From Planctomycetota bacterium (lineage in GTDB: Bacteria; Planctomycetota; Phycisphaerae; Phycisphaerales; SM1A02), in contig JADFOJ010000001.1 of NCBI GenBank assembly GCA_022562915.1, forward strand, positions 1 through 51,095: DNA of 51,095 nt. Reading direction: 5' to 3'. This document shows, in pieces, positions 47,879-51,095 of this stretch. How positions within the stretch are numbered: position 1 is the stretch's first letter; the number at the start of each line of letters is the position of its first letter. Below the pieces are notes generated by a model that was not told the origin of the DNA, ran no database searches, and saw nothing but the letters and a program-made list of their open reading frames with translations. The position numbers and the translations under genes were made by a program.

Positions 47879-49357
47879 TCAATCGAACGGGAGGCTGACG
47901 GTCACGACGACGTCGTCACTGAACAGCTCGACGTTGGTCCGCAGGTGGAACTCGGAATCGTCCGGGGCGCGGTTCGCGTAGAACAGCTGCATCGAATAGA
48001 CGTCACCGTCCTGCAGCCCGAGGCGGTCGAGCTCCACCACCTGTTCCGTGCCCGGCACGATGCCGCAGAGGTCGATCGTCAGTGCGCCGTTGATGAACAA
48101 CCATGCGTCGTCGGCGCCCTTGAACTCGATGAACTGGCCGGTGCACGACTCGTACTCGAACTGTGCTTCGAGCTGATAGGTGAAGTAGTTGTTCCGGAGA
48201 TCGCCATCGTTGCCGAAGAGCTGGTCGTCGATCGGGTAGAACGAGCTGTCGAGGTACTCGTAGACGCCGGCCCCATTGAGATTCAGCGTGATCGTGTGGC
48301 TCGCGGCCATGTTCACGCCCAGGATTTCCCTGTACCACTGGGCGAACGTCGTCGGGGAACTGATCGCCGCGTCACCGGCGACACCCGCCGCACCGGCGGT
48401 GTCGTTGATCAGGACACCGCACGCGTCGAGTACCATCGGGACGGCCATGTCCACGTGGAAGCCCGCGTTCGCCTGGACGTCCAGGTCCATGCCGATGAAG
48501 TTGCCGTAGAACTGGCCGGTGGGCATGACACGCATGATGGCGGTCGGCGCCACCACGGTCGCGTAGACCTCGCCGTTGGGCTGGCTGATCCGCATCTCCG
48601 TAGTGCCGAGGTTGTAGATCGTCGCCCGGCTGGGAATACCGGAGAACGGGTGCGAGTTGAAGGTCGAGTGCGGCATGAAGACGATGCCCTGCTTGACGTA
48701 CAACTGCAGGGTCGCACCTGGCGCCAAGACGAGGTCGGCGTGCGTCGACAGCGTGAATTCGCCCTCGCAGAGAATGACCCGGCTGCCGACGACAACCACG
48801 GTGCCGCCGGTACTGATTGAGAGGTCGTCGCAATGCACGTCGCTGCTGAGCAGCTTGCTCCCCCAGGTGAGGTTCCCCTCGCTGGGATCCAGGCCGGTGG
48901 GCGCCGTGATGGTGGGCATGTCCGCGCCGACGTCATAGGTGGGAGCCGGTCCGATGTTTCCCGGACCATACGGGCCCGCGGACGAGTCCCAGGTGTCCTC
49001 GGTGGCGTTGTCGTGGACGCTCGGCGCGTTGGCGACCTGGACGACGCCGGGGATTCCGGGCGCGATGTACAGGTGCGGAGCGATCGGGTCGGCGCCGGAG
49101 TTCGTCCACTGCGTCACCACCTTGTAGCCGCCGCCCAGGAAGGCCGGGCGCTGGTCGTTGCCGATCGCCAGGTCGACGTTGCCGGCATAGTGGCCGGGAC
49201 CGCCGATGGGCATGACGTTGAAATCGACGTGGTCCCGCTTGAAGTCGCGGATGACCCCCGTGAGGTCGATCGACGGCGGCGGCCCATCGGCCAGGATCGT
49301 CGGAGAGAACACGATCGCAACGAGAACGAATACGAGGAAGGTGTGCGGGTGGCTCAT
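47879..49357 (-). CDS. Exported fibro-slime domain protein 2, with a large insertion
   Basis: 492 residues. Signal peptide 1-23 (HTFLVFVLVAIVFSPTILA). The fibro-slime domain is split: IDLTGVIRDFKRDHVDFNV and GGYKVVTQW at the N-terminus; SPTTFAQWYREILGVNMA, SSFYPIDDQLFGN, ADDAWLFINGALTIDLCGI and YSMQLFYANRAPDDSEFHL at the C-terminus. Between them (~120-310) sits a beta-rich insertion with STGGTVVVVGSRVILCEGE, GATLQLYVKQGIVFMPHSTF and FYGNFIGMDLDVQANAGFHV. That insert resembles the polymer-forming or pilus-assembly-associated domain found in surface proteins. It is larger than its two neighbours because of this insertion. Confidence 0.85.
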   Translation of the reverse strand: MSHPHTFLVFVLVAIVFSPTILADGPPPSIDLTGVIRDFKRDHVDFNVMPIGGPGHYAGNVDLAIGNDQRPAFLGGGYKVVTQWTNSGADPIAPHLYIAPGIPGVVQVANAPSVHDNATEDTWDSSAGPYGPGNIGPAPTYDVGADMPTITAPTGLDPSEGNLTWGSKLLSSDVHCDDLSISTGGTVVVVGSRVILCEGEFTLSTHADLVLAPGATLQLYVKQGIVFMPHSTFNSHPFSGIPSRATIYNLGTTEMRISQPNGEVYATVVAPTAIMRVMPTGQFYGNFIGMDLDVQANAGFHVDMAVPMVLDACGVLINDTAGAAGVAGDAAISSPTTFAQWYREILGVNMAASHTITLNLNGAGVYEYLDSSFYPIDDQLFGNDGDLRNNYFTYQLEAQFEYESCTGQFIEFKGADDAWLFINGALTIDLCGIVPGTEQVVELDRLGLQDGDVYSMQLFYANRAPDDSEFHLRTNVELFSDDVVVTVSLPFD

Positions 49358-49492
49358 GACTCGTCCCTCATGCGCCTCCTGTCAACGGCAAGAGTAGATA
49401 ACGCCCGGGCCGAATCCAAGTCGGCTAACCGGGGTATCTGCGTCGAGGTGTGAAGCGTTGCGGTCTGTGCGGGCTCGACGGGTCGCGCCGCC

Positions 49493-50416
49493 TCACTGCC
49501 CGTCAGCCGAGGTGATGCCGTCGGCGGCCTCGTTGTCGACGGCGCGCAGGTCACGCACGTTGGTGACGAAACCCAGCTTCGAGTGCATCCGGTGCCGGTC
49601 GGCAAAGAAAATGTCCAGCCGGCAGGTGGATCCGTCGACGAGTCCGAGTCGCTCCAGGTCGGCAAACTGGCTCTTGGCCCGGTGGACACCGCCCAGGTCG
49701 ATCACCAGCTCGTCATTGATGAAGACCCACAGGTCGTCGTCTGAGCGAACCTCCAGGAAACGGCCGGTCCCCGCGGTCCACGTGAAGGAAGCGTGCAGTT
49801 CGACGGTGAAGTGAAAGTTGTGGTCGTCGACCCCCTCGACCCTGGCCGAGTTGCCGAACAGCCGTCCGTCGATGGGAAAGAAGCCGCCGAGGTCCCGGTA
49901 TGTCTCGTCGAGTTCGTCATCGAAGACCCATGCGCCGTCGGCGCGCCGGAACATGGTGATCGCCAGCGGCGCGGCCATGTTGATGCCGGGTTGATCATGA
50001 AACCACAACTCGAAGCTCTTGGCGGACTGGATGCCTCCCGTGCCGGGCTCGGCGACCTTGCCGGCCTGGTCGCCTGCCCTGGGATACCGGCGAGCCATGC
50101 ACCGGCAGACCTTGCGACCCCTGACATCGGCCCAGCTCTTACGCAGCCCGACGCCCTTGCCGGAGAAGACCGGCTTGCCGTCATCCCCGAGGAAGGTCTC
50201 GACGTTGCCGGTGTAGAGCCGGTAGCCCTGCTCCGGGCGGTGCTCGAAATCCGGATGACCTCCGTCCACGGTGCGCTCGCGGAAGTCGCGGACTGTTCCC
50301 GTGAGCACGAGGGTGTCGGCCGGGGCATCCTGGGCCCGCACGGACCCGGCAAGGACCACCGCGATCAGTACGGCGCCGAGGGCGACCGCGATCCGGCGTT
50401 GCGCGAGGACGACCAT
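49493..50416 (-). CDS. Exported fibro-slime domain protein 3
   Basis: 307 residues from ATG 50416. Signal peptide RRIAVALGAVLIAVVLAGSVRA. One complete fibro-slime domain: LVLTGTVRDFRERTVDGGHP, SAKSFELWFHDQPGINMA, GGFFPIDGRLFGN, FHFTVELHASFTW, DDDLWVFINDELVIDLGGVH, CRLDIFFADRHRMHSKLGFV. It is closer to protein 1 than to protein 2 and probably arose by tandem duplication. The frame is open upstream but runs antisense to murA. Divergent from murA across 192 bases. Confidence 0.88.
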   Translation of the reverse strand: MVVLAQRRIAVALGAVLIAVVLAGSVRAQDAPADTLVLTGTVRDFRERTVDGGHPDFEHRPEQGYRLYTGNVETFLGDDGKPVFSGKGVGLRKSWADVRGRKVCRCMARRYPRAGDQAGKVAEPGTGGIQSAKSFELWFHDQPGINMAAPLAITMFRRADGAWVFDDELDETYRDLGGFFPIDGRLFGNSARVEGVDDHNFHFTVELHASFTWTAGTGRFLEVRSDDDLWVFINDELVIDLGGVHRAKSQFADLERLGLVDGSTCRLDIFFADRHRMHSKLGFVTNVRDLRAVDNEAADGITSADGQ

Positions 50417-50608
50417 GAACGACAAGTCGGCGGAAAAAGGGCACCGCGTCAGTCGAACATCGCCCGGACCCCTACTGGACACTGTGGAAAACCTGTCAGT
50501 TGCCGCAGGGCGAGGCATCCGGCGGCGACCATCGGTTTTCTGGCGCATCGCAGGGCGATCCGCCGATGCTGAAACACGGTAAACCCTGACATTTGTGAGA
50601 GTTGACGC

Positions 50609-51095
50609 ATGGACGCGTTCCGAATCCAGGGGGGCAGCCGGCTGTCCGGTCGCATCGCGATCGACGGCTCCAAGAACGCCAGCCTGCCACTGATGGCGGC
50701 GGCACTGCTCACCGACCAGCCCATCACGCTGCGGGGTGTCCCCGCGCTGGCGGACATCGGCAATATGAGCCGCCTGCTGGGCGAACTCGGCGTGACCGTG
50801 CATGGCCTCCACGGCACGATCACCCTCCAGTCAACCGACGAGAGTCCGACCCACGCCCGCTACGAGATGGTGAAGACCATGCGCGCGAGCATCTGCGTCC
50901 TGGGTCCCGTGCTCGCCCGCCGCGGTCGAGCCTCGGTCGCCATGCCGGGCGGTTGCGTGTTCGGGGAACGGCCGGTGGATCTGCACCTGCGCGGCCTGGA
51001 GGCTCTCGGCGCACGGATCGAGCTTCGCGGTGGCGACATCGTCGCCCAGGCCGATCGGCTCGTCGGCACGACGATCTTTCTCGGCGGGCCTTTCG
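50609..51095 (+). CDS. murA: UDP-N-acetylglucosamine 1-carboxyvinyltransferase, N-terminal part
   Basis: 162 codons to the window edge. First committed step of peptidoglycan synthesis: transfer of enolpyruvate from PEP to UDP-GlcNAc in the cytoplasm. FRIQGGSRLSGRIAIDGSKN has the Lys22-Asn23 pair; ASLPLMAAALLTDQPITLRG and MVKTMRASICVLGPVLARRG follow; AMPGGCVFGERPVDLHLRGL contains Cys116, the PEP-binding, fosfomycin-sensitive residue (Cys115 in E. coli). ATG with GAGAG upstream. Its presence suggests the organism keeps peptidoglycan. Confidence 0.95.
   Translation, partial: MDAFRIQGGSRLSGRIAIDGSKNASLPLMAAALLTDQPITLRGVPALADIGNMSRLLGELGVTVHGLHGTITLQSTDESPTHARYEMVKTMRASICVLGPVLARRGRASVAMPGGCVFGERPVDLHLRGLEALGARIELRGGDIVAQADRLVGTTIFLGGPF

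Overview
The window is about 51 kb of GC-rich DNA from a bacterium that looks like a planctomycete, most likely of the Phycisphaerae type. This rests on secreted proteins ending in dockerin-like D-x-D-G...LLAxWG repeats, a trio of fibro-slime proteins, a Cys-rich 'DPFCC..WD' module, Ser/Thr kinases fused to SUMF1 or propeller domains with an ECF sigma factor beside one of them, and a six-repeat protein of a kind I associate with planctomycetes. Most genes are chromosomal housekeeping or accessory genes in short operons. Many junctions are 4-base ATGA or GTGA overlaps. No phage module, CRISPR array, rRNA or intact tRNA was seen.

Layout. 1-2.1 kb: a DUF3179 lipoprotein (runs off the left edge) and a lipoprotein methyltransferase. 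2.1-2.8 kb: a scar holding the 3' half of a tRNA-Gly and a possible integrase start. 2.8-5.2 kb: a small duplicated gene, a DUF971 protein and a double nitroreductase (SagB-like). 5.3-7.6 kb: pterin carbinolamine dehydratase, a dual-specificity phosphatase, and two convergent dockerin genes, one of them a stub. 7.8-11.6 kb: an operon of small basic protein, Usp-like protein, ArsB/NhaD permease, a lone multicopper-oxidase C-terminal domain and SCO1. 11.6-13.4 kb: the second copy of the small gene, an array of palindromic repeats, and a Phd/RelE-type toxin-antitoxin pair. 13.4-21.1 kb: the glyoxylate shunt (aceA, aceB), a membrane spermidine-synthase-like protein and an exported PCMT. 21.2-25.1 kb: a frameshifted gene cut by a MITE, the six-repeat protein, and a secreted protein with a suspected frameshift. 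25.3-33.8 kb: a caspase-like dockerin protein, a broken kinase, a PPi-type phosphofructokinase, a kinase-SUMF1 protein and an ECF sigma factor. 34.1-39.2 kb: FAD oxidoreductase, PDZ remnant, TerB-like protein, and an operon XRE-AbiEii-cupin-glutaryl-CoA dehydrogenase. 39.2-45.4 kb: a kinase remnant, membrane glycosyltransferase, sulfatase-fold lipoprotein and MFS transporter. 45.6-51.1 kb: ferredoxin-NADP reductase, three fibro-slime proteins and the start of murA.

Two themes stand out. The first is a family of roughly 110-bp palindromic elements ending in GGTGGCACGGTYGA/TCRACCGTGCCACC, present in whole or part at eight or more places, nearly all intergenic; one has replaced the start of a kinase gene. 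The second is frequent small-scale gene decay: two kinase-propeller genes collapsed by internal deletion, a PDZ fragment, frameshifts, a one-domain oxidase, and a stub that joins a signal peptide directly to a dockerin motif. The strongest candidates for something undescribed are the palindromic repeat family and the six-repeat protein.
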